NCBI GenBank assembly: GCA_036271875.1
Contig: DATAZU010000025.1
Coordinates: 1 to 64,000, forward strand
DNA: 64,000 nt
From: Galbitalea sp036271875
GTDB lineage: Bacteria > Actinomycetota > Actinomycetes > Actinomycetales > Microbacteriaceae
Direction of reading: 5' to 3'
This document shows, one piece after another, positions 8,910 to 16,970 of this stretch. The notes under the pieces were generated by a model. It searched no databases. It had not been told where the DNA came from and saw nothing but the letters and a program-made list of their open reading frames with translations. The first letter of the stretch is position 1. Every line of letters starts with the position of its first letter. A program made the translations under genes and the position numbers.

Positions 8910-10676
8910 CTAGAAGCGCTGCGCTGCGTACAACTTCGAGTACCGACCGGCGCGCGCAATTAGTTCGTCGTGGGAACCCGCCTCAACGAGCTTGCCCTTG
9001 TCGAGAACGGCAATGCGATCGGCTGCACGGATGGTCGACAGGCGGTGCGCGACGATGAGAGTCGTTCGTCCGCGCATCAGTTGTTCAACCGCGCCCTGGA
9101 CGAGTTTTTCGGATTCGCCGTCGAGAGCGGAGGTCGCCTCGTCCAGCAGGAGCACCCGAGGGTCCCGGATGAGGGCACGAGCGATCGCAATCCGCTGCCG
9201 CTGGCCGCCCGAGAGTCGTGCGCCGCGTTCGCCGACGACGGTGTCCCAGCCGTCCGGCATCGCATCCACGATCTCCAGCGCGTTCGCGCCCCGGAGCGCG
9301 GCGAGGACGACTTCGTCCGGAACATCCTCGAGCCCATAGGTCACGTTGTCGCGAATCGTGCCCTCGAACAGCACCGATTCCTGCGGGACGACGGATACGC
9401 GTGAGCGAAAGGTGCGCAGGTCGAGGGATTGCATGTCGACACCGTCGAGCAGGAGTCGGCCGCCCGTTGGCCTCAGGAAGCCGAGCACCACGTTGAGCAG
9501 AGTCGACTTGCCCGATCCCGACGGACCAACGAAGGCCACGGTCTCGCCCGGCTTGATCGTCAGGTCAATCGAGTCGAGCGCGGGACGGCGTGACTCGGCG
9601 TAGCTGAAGCTAAGGGCATCGAAGCTGAGCTCGCCGGTCACGCTGGCAACCGCGATCTTGCCCGTATTGCGTTCGACATCGGGCTCCTGCAGAACCTCGG
9701 CGATCGACCGCATCGACTCACGGGCCTTCGTCATGACCGGCAGCAGGTTCAGCAGGTTCACGATGCTGCTGGTAAGGATCGTGAAGTAGCCGCTCAGAAG
9801 GACAACCTCACCCGGCGTGATCGGGATGATGCGAGTCAGCGCAGCGAAGGCCGCAGCCACGAGGCAGAAGACCCCGAGGCTCTGGTACGAGATCCAGGTG
9901 ATTGAACCGAATCGGCCGTTGAACTTGTCAAGCGCCACAGCCGCGGAGCGAACTTCCTCAACGCTGGTCGACACGCGCGCAAGAGCGACATCCTCGAGGG
10001 CGTGGGCTCGGGTGATGGGCATGAGTGCCGCCATCTCGCCCACCCGAGTCGAGAAGTGTTCGAACTCGCGGCGCAGCGATTCATTGAGTTTGCTGGAGCG
10101 GCGGCGAAGCAGGATGAGCAGCACCGCTGCGATCGGCACGATGACGACGAATACCAGCACAAAAGCAGGTACCCGGATCGCGGTAGAAATCAGCGCGCCA
10201 ATTAGTACGCAGATCGCAGACAGACCGACGCCGTACGACTGGTTCATCGCCAGCTCGACGTTCTCGGCATCCCGAACAACCTTGCTCTGGATGACCGCCG
10301 CACTCGTGCGCGAATGAAAACCGATCGACAGCAGCTGCAGCCGTCCGCTCATCCCGTTTCGCAGGTCCGCGGCGACGTGCCGAATCGCGTTGCTGAACAG
10401 GTGAACGTACACAACGTTGAGCGGGTAGTTCATCAGCAGGATGACCGCCGCGATGACCGCGTTGAGCCAGAGCTGCGTGAGCGGCCTGTGACTGACGACC
10501 ACGTCGATGATGTTGCCGGTGAGGATCGGCAGGATCCAGATCGGGCTGTCTTTGATGATGAAGATCAGGGTCGCGAGCAGCATCGATCCGCGATACGGAA
10601 CGAAGAGGTGGAGTAGCGACCGGACCGGCCTCTGCTTGTCTACCGTGAAGGCCGGAGACGGTGACGCGGATGCCAT
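8910..10676 (-). CDS. ABC exporter half-transporter (TMD-NBD)
   Basis: This 588-residue half-exporter has a membrane domain at about 30-310 and an ATPase domain with Walker A GPSGSGKST, signature ARLSGGQRQRIAIARALI, Walker B VLLLDEATSALD and the H-loop in IVAHRLSTI. The signature motif is canonical, so it can work as a homodimer. ATG at 10676 (MASASPSPAF) is chosen as start: the frame stays open upstream, but that extension is translated from the adjacent hairpin repeat (it begins MRGPNRL) and is not family-like. It probably exports lipids, peptides or drugs. No partner gene or regulator is adjacent. Confidence 0.92.
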   Translation of the reverse strand: MASASPSPAFTVDKQRPVRSLLHLFVPYRGSMLLATLIFIIKDSPIWILPILTGNIIDVVVSHRPLTQLWLNAVIAAVILLMNYPLNVVYVHLFSNAIRHVAADLRNGMSGRLQLLSIGFHSRTSAAVIQSKVVRDAENVELAMNQSYGVGLSAICVLIGALISTAIRVPAFVLVFVVIVPIAAVLLILLRRRSSKLNESLRREFEHFSTRVGEMAALMPITRAHALEDVALARVSTSVEEVRSAAVALDKFNGRFGSITWISYQSLGVFCLVAAAFAALTRIIPITPGEVVLLSGYFTILTSSIVNLLNLLPVMTKARESMRSIAEVLQEPDVERNTGKIAVASVTGELSFDALSFSYAESRRPALDSIDLTIKPGETVAFVGPSGSGKSTLLNVVLGFLRPTGGRLLLDGVDMQSLDLRTFRSRVSVVPQESVLFEGTIRDNVTYGLEDVPDEVVLAALRGANALEIVDAMPDGWDTVVGERGARLSGGQRQRIAIARALIRDPRVLLLDEATSALDGESEKLVQGAVEQLMRGRTTLIVAHRLSTIRAADRIAVLDKGKLVEAGSHDELIARAGRYSKLYAAQRF

Positions 10677-10734
10677 TTGGCCAGTATGGCCCTCCCGCAA
10701 GAACTTTACGAATCCCCGCAATTCCCTCGCATCC

Positions 10735-10810
10735 AAAACTCCGTGAGAGGTCCCAATCGACCCATAAAACCGGCCAGGAAACAACCGATTGGGACCTCTC
10801 ACGGAGTTTT
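10735..10810. repeat. Palindromic hairpin repeat, copy 2
   Basis: The arms 10735-10759 and 10786-10810 are perfect 25-bp inverted copies around a 26-base loop, with the shared core CCGTGAGAGG. The right arm starts at the TAA stop of the GNAT gene (10810-10812). The element lies between that gene and the ABC half-exporter downstream on the same strand, so a terminator role for the nrd-GNAT operon is likely. Confidence 0.88.
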
Positions 10811-11304
10811 TAGCCGAGCGATTTCCCGAAGCAGAGAAAGAACGAAACGCCCTGATACAGTCCGAACAGTGGGATCGGGACGTAGCCGATCGACGTGTAG
10901 ACCGCGACCGCGTCCGGTTGCCGATCGCCGGTTTGAAGTACCAACTCGGATACCCCGCGCTCGCGGGCGACCGTCTCGAGCTCGGCCATTAGTCGCTTCG
11001 AGATCCCCTGGCCGCGGTACTCTTGGAACACGATCACACGCTTGACCTCGAGTTTGTCCTCGAACGGGCGGAGCGCCGCGTGACCAACCAGATCCTCGCC
11101 GTCGAATGCACCGACCGTCGCGATCATCTCCTCCGGATGCACAACGAGCGCCGCGTCGATCCGGGCGAGCATCGAGTCCAACTCGTCTCCACCGAGACCG
11201 CGATCGATGTCCGAATAGCGCGCGCTCATCTCGACGTCCATGGCTTCACGGATGGCGACGGCACGCGGGTCGTTGTAGTCGATCCGCCGAATCTCGATCG
11301 GCAA
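10810..11304 (-). CDS. GNAT-family N-acetyltransferase
   Basis: A 164-residue GNAT protein. The acetyl-CoA-binding motif A is VFQEYRGQGISKRLMAELE (about 100-118), followed by VLQTGDRQPDAVAVYTSIGY with the conserved C-terminal Tyr. TTG at 11304 is chosen as start: it lies two bases after the nrdB stop and gives the family-like N-terminus MPIEIRRIDYNDPRA. The frame is open further upstream, but that part is only the other frame of nrdB. It is therefore the last gene of the nrd operon, ended by the hairpin repeat. The acceptor substrate is unknown. Confidence 0.85.
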   Translation of the reverse strand: MPIEIRRIDYNDPRAVAIREAMDVEMSARYSDIDRGLGGDELDSMLARIDAALVVHPEEMIATVGAFDGEDLVGHAALRPFEDKLEVKRVIVFQEYRGQGISKRLMAELETVARERGVSELVLQTGDRQPDAVAVYTSIGYVPIPLFGLYQGVSFFLCFGKSLG

Positions 11305-11306
11305 AA

Positions 11307-12311
11307 CTACTCTTTGGACTCTTTGCTCGTGCTCGTAGCCGACGCGTTGGACTCGTACGAGGTGTTCGTCGACTCGAAGAAGTTCACGAGCTGCAGGGTG
11401 TCGTTTGCGGCAGCCATCCACTTGGCAGGGTTCGCAACGTTGTACTCGGCCTCGAAGCCGAGCTCCTCAAGGCGTCGGTCGGCGAGGTACTTCACGTACT
11501 GGTTGATGTAGCTCGCGTTGAGGCCGAGAATGCCACCGGGAAGAAGGTCGCGGTTGTACTCCTCTTCCATTTCCACGGCATCCAGGATCATCTGCTTGAT
11601 CTCCGTCGCGAACTCTTCCGTCTGCAGGTCGGGATTCTCCTCGAGCACAGTGAGGATGAGGTTAATGCCGAACTTGAGGTGAAGCGACTCGTCGCGAACG
11701 ACCCAGTCCATGAGTGAACCGAAGTTGCGCAGCAGGTTGCGCTGGCGGAACGACAGCGCAACCATGAAGCCCGAGTAGAACCAGACGCCCTCGAGGATGA
11801 CGTTGTATGCAACGAGGTTGCGAACAAAGTCCTTTTTGCCCTCGGTTGTCGAGATATCGAGCGTCTGCTCCGTCATGCGGCGGATGAACTTCATCTCGAA
11901 CTCTTCCTTTCGCGCCATCGACGGGATGTCAACGTGGGCGTTGTACGCCTCGTTGCGGTCGATCGGGAAGGTCTCGAGCACGTACTCGAAGCTCATGCAG
12001 TGGTTAGCTTCTTCCCACATCTGCTTGGCGAGATACAGGCTGCACTCGGCCGCGGAGACATACGGATAGACGCCGAACGCGAGCGCCTTGTTCACGAGCA
12101 ACTCGTTGGGATTGAAGTAGCTCATCAGGAAGGTGACGGCGTGACGTTCCTCATCCGTCATCTTCTTGAAATCGGCAATGTCTTCCCCGAGCTGGATCTC
12201 GTTGGGGAACCAGGTGTTCGCGACGGCCTGGTCGTACAGGTCCATGGCCCACTGGTACTTGATTGGCTTAAGGAGGAGCCCCTCCTGAAGTCCGGTACCC
12301 AGGATGCCCAC
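11307..12311 (-). CDS. nrdB: Class I ribonucleotide reductase beta subunit, radical-Tyr position is Phe (class Ic-like)
   Basis: The small subunit (334 residues) houses the dimetal site that starts the radical for deoxynucleotide synthesis. Metal-ligand motifs are visible: Asp in DIADFKKMTDEERH, EEANHCMSF, Glu in VILEGVWFYSG and DESLHLKFG. In E-x-x-H-x-x-x-(Y), the place of E. coli Tyr122 is occupied by Phe (EANHCMSF). This is the hallmark of class Ic enzymes such as Chlamydia NrdB, which use Mn/Fe instead of a tyrosyl radical. No nrdH or nrdI is nearby, which argues against class Ib. The preferred start is GTG at 12311, fused to the preceding stop as TAGTG; an in-frame GTG at 12329 also exists. 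The C-terminal tail is rich in Ser, Thr and Lys. Confidence 0.9.
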   Translation of the reverse strand: MGILGTGLQEGLLLKPIKYQWAMDLYDQAVANTWFPNEIQLGEDIADFKKMTDEERHAVTFLMSYFNPNELLVNKALAFGVYPYVSAAECSLYLAKQMWEEANHCMSFEYVLETFPIDRNEAYNAHVDIPSMARKEEFEMKFIRRMTEQTLDISTTEGKKDFVRNLVAYNVILEGVWFYSGFMVALSFRQRNLLRNFGSLMDWVVRDESLHLKFGINLILTVLEENPDLQTEEFATEIKQMILDAVEMEEEYNRDLLPGGILGLNASYINQYVKYLADRRLEELGFEAEYNVANPAKWMAAANDTLQLVNFFESTNTSYESNASATSTSKESKE

Positions 12312-12409
12312 TACTGGCAGCTCTCGCACTGGAGGTCGTCCATCGGATCGACCGGAACGTCATATTCGATCGTGTTGTCCAAGGCAATCGTGCCGTCGGT
12401 GGGATTCAT
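12311..12409 (-). CDS. 32-residue peptide carrying the NrdA-type C-terminal CxxC redox tail
   Basis: This small ORF begins with ATG two bases after the nrdA stop, with a GGAG Shine-Dalgarno eight bases upstream that lies inside the end of nrdA. It ends MDDLQCESCQ, the redox-active CxxC tail normally at the C-terminus of class I alpha subunits, where it re-reduces the active-site disulfide. The 823-residue NrdA before it ends without any Cys pair. The frame differs from nrdA, so it is either a genuinely separate peptide, the product of a frameshift fused to NrdA, or a sequence error. Its stop overlaps the nrdB start (TAGTG), keeping coupling through the operon. Confidence 0.7.
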   Translation of the reverse strand: MNPTDGTIALDNTIEYDVPVDPMDDLQCESCQ

Positions 12410-12411
12410 CG

Positions 12412-14883
12412 TCACGCCTCCGACTTTGGTGCGAGGCCGCCGAACCCGCGACGAGCCGGTGCCGCGGGCGCAGCAACCGAAGCGGCCGCCTCCGTCGGAA
12501 CACTCTGGCCGGCCGTCAGGTCCTCTGCCTTGTTGACCTTGACGGTCGACTGCTCGGCGGTGTGACGCGGCTTCATGTGCAGGTAGTAGGTCGTCTTCAC
12601 GCCGCGTTCCCACGCCGCGAAATAGATGTCCATCATGTCGCCGAGGTCACGCGTCTCGAGGTACATGTTGCGGCTGATGGCCTGGTCGATCCATTTCTGT
12701 GCGCGAGCGGCAACCTCGAGGAACGCGTACGGCGACAGCTGGAAGCTCGTCTTGTAGGTCTCCTTGATGTTGTCCGGGATCGCGGCGATGTTCTGGATGT
12801 CGCCCTGGCTGCGCAGGATGGTTTCCCTCGTCGAATCCCAGATCCCGAGCTTCTGCAGGTCGTTCACCAGGTTGCGGTTGACCTCGAGGAACTTGCCGTT
12901 CGAGGTAGCGCGGCTGAAGATCTGCGCAAACTGCGGGTCGAAGCCCGGCGTCGTGCCGGCGACGAGCCCAATGGATGCCGTCGGCGCGATGGCCATGAGC
13001 GTCGCATTGCGCATCCCGCCCTTGACCTTGGTACGCAGAGCGTCCCAGTCGAGTCGGGTCGTGCGGTTGACCTTGATCTCGGTGCCGCGATCCTTCTCGG
13101 TGACCGCGATGGTGTCGAAAGGAACCATGCCCTTCGACCAGCCGGAGCCCTCGAAGTTCGGGTAGGAGCCACGCTCAACGGCGAGGTTGGCGCTCTCGTC
13201 AATAGCGGCGTAGGAGACGTGCTCCATGATTTCATCGATCAGTTCGTATGCGGCCTCGCTCTCGTACGAGATGCCGGTGCGTTCGAGGATGTCGGTGAAT
13301 CCCATGACGCCGAGGCCAACCGCGCGGTTCTGCTGGTTGGAGAAATCGGCTTCCTTGACGGATGACCGCGTGATGTCGATCAGATTGTCGAGCTGGCGAA
13401 CCGCAAGCCGCGCGCTCTCCTCGATCTTGGCGAAGTCGAGCTTGAGCCTCGGGCCTGTCGAAGCACCGTCGGCAGTCGGGAGCACGTGCTGCGACAGGTT
13501 GATCGAGACCAGGTTGCAGACCGAAACGTTGTCGGCATCCTGCGGCAGCGTGATCTCGGTGCAGAGGTTCGAGAGATGAATCGTGCCCGTGTTGTTATTG
13601 AGCGCACGGTTGTTGATTGTGTCTTTCCAGGTCAGCCACGGGTGGCTGGTGGTCTGGAGTGAGATCAGGATGGCCTTGAACTGTTCGCGGGCCCCGATCT
13701 TCTTGAACATCCGCATGTCACCGGCCTCAGCCTTGGCAACGTATTCGTTGTACTTGGTCGAGAACGCCTGTCCGTACAACTCATTGAGGTCGGATACTTC
13801 CAGCGGGTCGAAGAGGTACCAGTCGTCATCGTTCTGGACGCGCTTCATGAACTCGTCGCTGATCCAGACCGCGGTGTTTGCCGTGCGAGTGCGACGGTAC
13901 GGGTCACCGGAGTTCTGGCGCAGGTCGAGGAACTCGGGGAAGTCGAGGTGCCAGTTCTCCATGTAGAAGCACAGCGCACCGAACTTCTTGCCACCGCGAC
14001 TGACCGCACGAAGGATCGAGTCGATCGTGTGCATGAACGGGATCGGGCCGGTCGAGGTCGTGTTATTGGACCGGATGGGCGAACCCTGCGCGCGCAGCTT
14101 CGTTACCGAGAGGCCGATTCCGCCGGTGCCCTTCGTGAGCCACATGACATCGCGGGTCGTCTTCGCGATGTGCTCCATGTCATCCTGCATCTCCATGACG
14201 AAGCAGTTCGCGAGCTGTGGGTAAACCGTGCCGGCATTGACGAGCGTCGAGCCTGCCGCGATGTACTCGAGCTTCGACATCTTGGAGTAGAACTGCAGCG
14301 CGTGGGCGGTCGGGTCTTGTTCGTTGAGCGATAGGCCCATCGAGATGCGCATCCAGAAGTACTGCGGAACCTCGAGCGCATCGCCGTTGCGGCCCTTGAT
14401 GCCGTAGCGATTGTTGAGCGTGACGAGTCCGATGTACTTGAGCAGCTCGTCGTGCTCGGGCTCCAGCGCATCGCTGAGTTTTTCGAGATCGAACATTTCG
14501 ATCAGCCGGGTGTCGAGCAGGCCCTCATCGACACCACGCGTGATGTTGGCGATGAAGTGCTCCTTGTGGAGCTTTTTTAGCTCGTCTGCGGTCTCGTAGT
14601 CACCGAGCACTCGCTTGTAGATGGTCTTGAGCAGCAGGCGCGCGGCGACGACATCGAACGCGGGGTCATCCTTGACGTTCTGGAGCGCGACCTGGATGAC
14701 CGCTTCATCCAGTTGCTGGGTGGTGATGCCGTCGAAGAGCGTCAGCTCCAGCTCCGAGGCAATCTGGGTCACCCAGGTGATGTTCTCGTCGAGCCCTGCG
14801 CTGGCGTGCTCGATGGCGAGATTGATCTTGTTGGCGTCGTACGGCTCACGCTGGCCGTTGCGCTTGACGACGGTAATTGTCAC
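12412..14883 (-). CDS. nrdA: Class I ribonucleotide reductase alpha subunit
   Basis: The catalytic subunit (823 residues) converts ribonucleoside diphosphates to deoxy forms. An ATP-cone covers about residues 1-95 (TVVKRNGQREPYDANKINLA), an allosteric activity domain absent from class Ib NrdE. Catalytic features are Cys in LANCFVMEM, the NLCTEI motif with the thiyl Cys and Glu, the second active-site Cys in VSVCNLVSINL and the radical-relay pair in TTYYLHMKP. The GTG start at 14883 has a strong GGAGGAG Shine-Dalgarno. The protein ends in an Ala/Pro-rich stretch with no CxxC tail; that tail is in the next small ORF. The insertion ASTGPR near 13446-13464 resembles a REP-core translation. Confidence 0.95.
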   Translation of the reverse strand: MTITVVKRNGQREPYDANKINLAIEHASAGLDENITWVTQIASELELTLFDGITTQQLDEAVIQVALQNVKDDPAFDVVAARLLLKTIYKRVLGDYETADELKKLHKEHFIANITRGVDEGLLDTRLIEMFDLEKLSDALEPEHDELLKYIGLVTLNNRYGIKGRNGDALEVPQYFWMRISMGLSLNEQDPTAHALQFYSKMSKLEYIAAGSTLVNAGTVYPQLANCFVMEMQDDMEHIAKTTRDVMWLTKGTGGIGLSVTKLRAQGSPIRSNNTTSTGPIPFMHTIDSILRAVSRGGKKFGALCFYMENWHLDFPEFLDLRQNSGDPYRRTRTANTAVWISDEFMKRVQNDDDWYLFDPLEVSDLNELYGQAFSTKYNEYVAKAEAGDMRMFKKIGAREQFKAILISLQTTSHPWLTWKDTINNRALNNNTGTIHLSNLCTEITLPQDADNVSVCNLVSINLSQHVLPTADGASTGPRLKLDFAKIEESARLAVRQLDNLIDITRSSVKEADFSNQQNRAVGLGVMGFTDILERTGISYESEAAYELIDEIMEHVSYAAIDESANLAVERGSYPNFEGSGWSKGMVPFDTIAVTEKDRGTEIKVNRTTRLDWDALRTKVKGGMRNATLMAIAPTASIGLVAGTTPGFDPQFAQIFSRATSNGKFLEVNRNLVNDLQKLGIWDSTRETILRSQGDIQNIAAIPDNIKETYKTSFQLSPYAFLEVAARAQKWIDQAISRNMYLETRDLGDMMDIYFAAWERGVKTTYYLHMKPRHTAEQSTVKVNKAEDLTAGQSVPTEAAASVAAPAAPARRGFGGLAPKSEA

Positions 14884-15014
14884 GAAAAACTCCTCCAAAT
14901 GCGACGGATCCAGCAGTGCCTGCAGGCCCTGGTGCCCCGAAAACATCCCACATGTAGAACGCGGAAATGCCCCTGATTATTGCCTTGACATGCGCCCCCA
15001 GCCAGGCGGCTTGA

Positions 15015-15063
15015 TCACTATATCTCGGGGGTCCGTCACTAGGTCAACCACTAGATGTAGTGG
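15015..15063 (-). promoter_or_regulatory. Putative NrdR-box pair upstream of nrdA
   Basis: Box 2 at 15048-15063 is CCACTAGATGTAGTGG, a 16-bp near-perfect palindrome. Box 1 starts near 15015 with TCACTATATCTCGG. Both share the CACTA(T/G)AT half of the NrdR consensus, and they are 33 bp apart (three helical turns), the usual NrdR geometry. They lie about 130-180 bp before the nrdA start. Box 1 has a poor right half, so the call is moderate. I saw nothing recognisable between 14884 and 15014. Confidence 0.55.
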
Positions 15064-15067
15064 CGTG

Positions 15068-15130
15068 TCGTCCACAAACTGTGCATAACTTCGCGTCGTT
15101 TTGCACATTCCCGGCGCGTCCTGTGGACAA
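15068..15130. promoter_or_regulatory. DnaA-box cluster between nrdA and a divergent MFS gene
   Basis: Four sites resemble TTATNCACA within 63 bp: 15080-15088 (minus, TTATGCACA, perfect), 15099-15107 (plus, TTTTGCACA, one mismatch), 15122-15130 (minus, TTGTCCACA, one mismatch) and 15068-15076 (plus, TCGTCCACA, two mismatches). DnaA control of nrd operons is established in E. coli and Bacillus. Together with the NrdR-like boxes this suggests coupling of dNTP supply to replication initiation. Confidence 0.6.
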
Positions 15131-15176
15131 AGCTAAGCCGAGCCACCGACCAAAGAGCCGAGAATGCACCGATCGC

Positions 15177-15182
15177 TAGACT
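15177..15182 (+). promoter_or_regulatory. Putative -10 (TAGACT) of the MFS gene at 15193
   Basis: TAGACT ends ten bases before the ATG at 15193 and no Shine-Dalgarno is present, so the transcript should be leaderless or nearly so. The same hexamer appears before other starts here (21781, 39883). Confidence 0.45.
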
Positions 15183-15192
15183 TGACCCCGAT

Positions 15193-16419
15193 ATGAGCAC
15201 ATACGGGAGCCTTCTTCGAACTCCCGGCGTCGCGAGAATTATCGCCGCCCAGCTCACCGCGCGCCTTCCGAACGGCATGCTGTCGCTCGCGTATCTGCTT
15301 CGCGTGCAATATGTCACGCACTCGTACGGAGACGCCGGACTGGTTCTGGCCGCGACGAGCGTCGGCCAGGCGATTGCCGGGCCGTTGACCAGTCGCTGGA
15401 TGGGCCGCTGGGGGATGCGCCCGGTGCTCATCCTGACCACGCTGGTGTGCGCTGCGACAGTCTTCTCGATCGCGTTCCTGAATCTCGGTCTCGTGCTCTA
15501 CATCGTGCTGGGCTTCGTTGGCGGGCTCAGCACGCCGCCGGTGCAGCCAGCCGTGCGCACCATCTATCCGAAGATGGTCACCTCGGCGGGTCTCACGCGC
15601 CTGTTCGCGCTGGATGCTTCGGCCCAGGAGATCATCTGGATCGCCGGCCCCGTTGTCATTACGTTCGTGTCGATCCAGGTCTCGACCGTGCTCGGCGTTG
15701 TCATCCCGGGCGTTCTGTTGCTCGGCGGCGGCCTGTGGTTTGTGCTCTCCCCCGAGGTGGGCAAGGTGCGCATCCCACGAAGTCGTCGCTCGCTCGGCGC
15801 GGTACTCAGCAAGAGGCCGGTCATCCTTTCGCTCATCGTCGGGCTGCTGCTGATCGGCGCCTGTTCGGCGACGGAGGCCTCGGTGGTGTCGGTGTTCGGG
15901 CACGGCGGACCGCAGGCCGGTATCGTGCTCGCGATCTGGTCGATCGGATCGCTCATCGGCGGCCTCGCACTCGGTAGCCAGCAACTCGACCGGTGGGCAC
16001 TTTCCCGACGGATGATCGTGATCGCGGTCGGAATCGGGCTGGCCAGCTTTGCCGTCGCGGCGCCCTGGTTCGGGACGTTCTGGAGTCTGACCGTTGCGCT
16101 GCTCGTTGCTGGCCTCGGAATTGCGCCCGCGCTCGGCGTGATGTCGGCGATCGTCGCATCCAGTGTCCGGTTCAGCGAGACTGCAGAGGCATACGGGTGG
16201 GTGGGAACCGGACAGCTCATCGGGGCCGCAGCCGGTTCCGCCGTCGCCGGGTTCTTCATCGACGGAGACGGCTCCATCGGCGGATTTGTCGTTGCGACCG
16301 TACTGGCGGTACTGGGGGCACTCGTCGCCCTGCTGTTCCATCGCTGGCATCCCGATCTGCGCGGACGCGACTCGAGCCCCATCCCCGACACCGAACCGGT
16401 TGCGGTCACCCCGAGCTAA
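15193..16419 (+). CDS. MFS transporter
   Basis: This 408-residue membrane protein has about 12 hydrophobic helices. The loop after helix 2 reads LTSRWMGRWGMRPVLILTT, the position of the MFS loop 2-3 motif (G-x-x-x-D-R-x-G-R-R), here degenerate. Sugar-, drug- and siderophore-exporter-type MFS proteins share this layout. The gene faces away from the nrd operon and ends at the hairpin repeat shared with the convergent hemoglobin gene. The Glu/Ser-poor C-terminal tail is short. The substrate is unknown. The start is ATG at 15193 with a -10 directly upstream. Confidence 0.85.
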   Translation: MSTYGSLLRTPGVARIIAAQLTARLPNGMLSLAYLLRVQYVTHSYGDAGLVLAATSVGQAIAGPLTSRWMGRWGMRPVLILTTLVCAATVFSIAFLNLGLVLYIVLGFVGGLSTPPVQPAVRTIYPKMVTSAGLTRLFALDASAQEIIWIAGPVVITFVSIQVSTVLGVVIPGVLLLGGGLWFVLSPEVGKVRIPRSRRSLGAVLSKRPVILSLIVGLLLIGACSATEASVVSVFGHGGPQAGIVLAIWSIGSLIGGLALGSQQLDRWALSRRMIVIAVGIGLASFAVAAPWFGTFWSLTVALLVAGLGIAPALGVMSAIVASSVRFSETAEAYGWVGTGQLIGAAAGSAVAGFFIDGDGSIGGFVVATVLAVLGALVALLFHRWHPDLRGRDSSPIPDTEPVAVTPS

Positions 16420-16423
16420 GACC

Positions 16424-16487
16424 CCGTGAGAGGGCCCAATCTGCCCTTAAAGTCGGTCCAAGAGCAGCAGATTCGGCCCTCTCACGG
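16424..16487. repeat. Palindromic hairpin repeat, copy 3 (between convergent genes)
   Basis: The arms 16424-16444 and 16467-16487 pair over 21 bp with one mismatch, with core CCGTGAGAGGGCC. It fills the gap between the MFS stop (16419) and the hemoglobin stop (16492-16494), consistent with a bidirectional terminator. Arm bases that differ from copies 1 and 2 are largely compensated on the other arm. Confidence 0.85.
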
Positions 16488-16491
16488 ACTC

Positions 16492-16845
16492 TTAGGCGGT
16501 GACGATCTGGCGGCGCAGCGGTTCGAGCCGTGCTGCGAGGTCGGAGGTAACGCCGTCGGAGATGCCCACCTCGCGCAGTGACTCCAGCAGGTGATCAACC
16601 GCGGTGTCGAAGTGCTCGTTGCGAAGCTTGAGTGATGCGTGCACTTCACGCATACCGCGGCCGAGATACAGATCCGGACCGCCCAGCGCCGCCACGACGA
16701 ACGCAAACGCGTGCCGCTGTAGACCGGCCTGGTCGAAACCCTCAAATGCCCAGGCGAGCTTCGGATCTCCTGTCATCCTGCCAACAAACAAGGTCACGCC
16801 TCGGCTAACGGCATCAGCGTCCGCTGGCATGTTGTTGTCGACCAT
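16492..16845 (-). CDS. Group I truncated hemoglobin
   Basis: This 117-residue globin carries the family signature FVVAALGGPDLYLGRGMREV followed by HASLKLRNEHFDTAVDHLLE. The His in REVHASL is the proximal (F8) haem ligand and GGPDLYLGR is the conserved EF-loop region. Helices A and B are shorter than usual. ATG at 16845 has AGGA upstream; the next Met (residue 6) is an alternative start. Group I truncated hemoglobins typically bind O2 or NO and can detoxify NO. It stands alone, with convergent neighbours on the left and the divergent ArsR operon on the right. Confidence 0.85.
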   Translation of the reverse strand: MVDNNMPADADAVSRGVTLFVGRMTGDPKLAWAFEGFDQAGLQRHAFAFVVAALGGPDLYLGRGMREVHASLKLRNEHFDTAVDHLLESLREVGISDGVTSDLAARLEPLRRQIVTA

Positions 16846-16970
16846 TGGGATTCCTGATCAGGAGAGAAGCGATTCGACCGGGTGCGAACCACTCTCCAAT
16901 TCTATTAGTCCCACGCCCCCGTTGCGGGGGCGCGCCGCGCCTACGAGCCCCCTAGTCGGCATAAATGTAA

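Noticed and set aside
10677..10802. N-terminal extension of the ABC half-exporter beginning MRGPNRL
   Set aside because: It is translated from the hairpin repeat; a matching MRGPNRL start also appears at the copy near 146. The family-like start is ATG 10676.
15068..15130. DnaA-box cluster as a replication origin
   Set aside because: No dnaA, dnaN, parAB or AT-rich unwinding region nearby; regulation of nrdA is the simpler reading.
15133..16350. 405-codon open frame on the minus strand opposite the MFS gene
   Set aside because: Composition is charged and low-complexity with no family motifs; it is the antisense frame of a clear membrane transporter.
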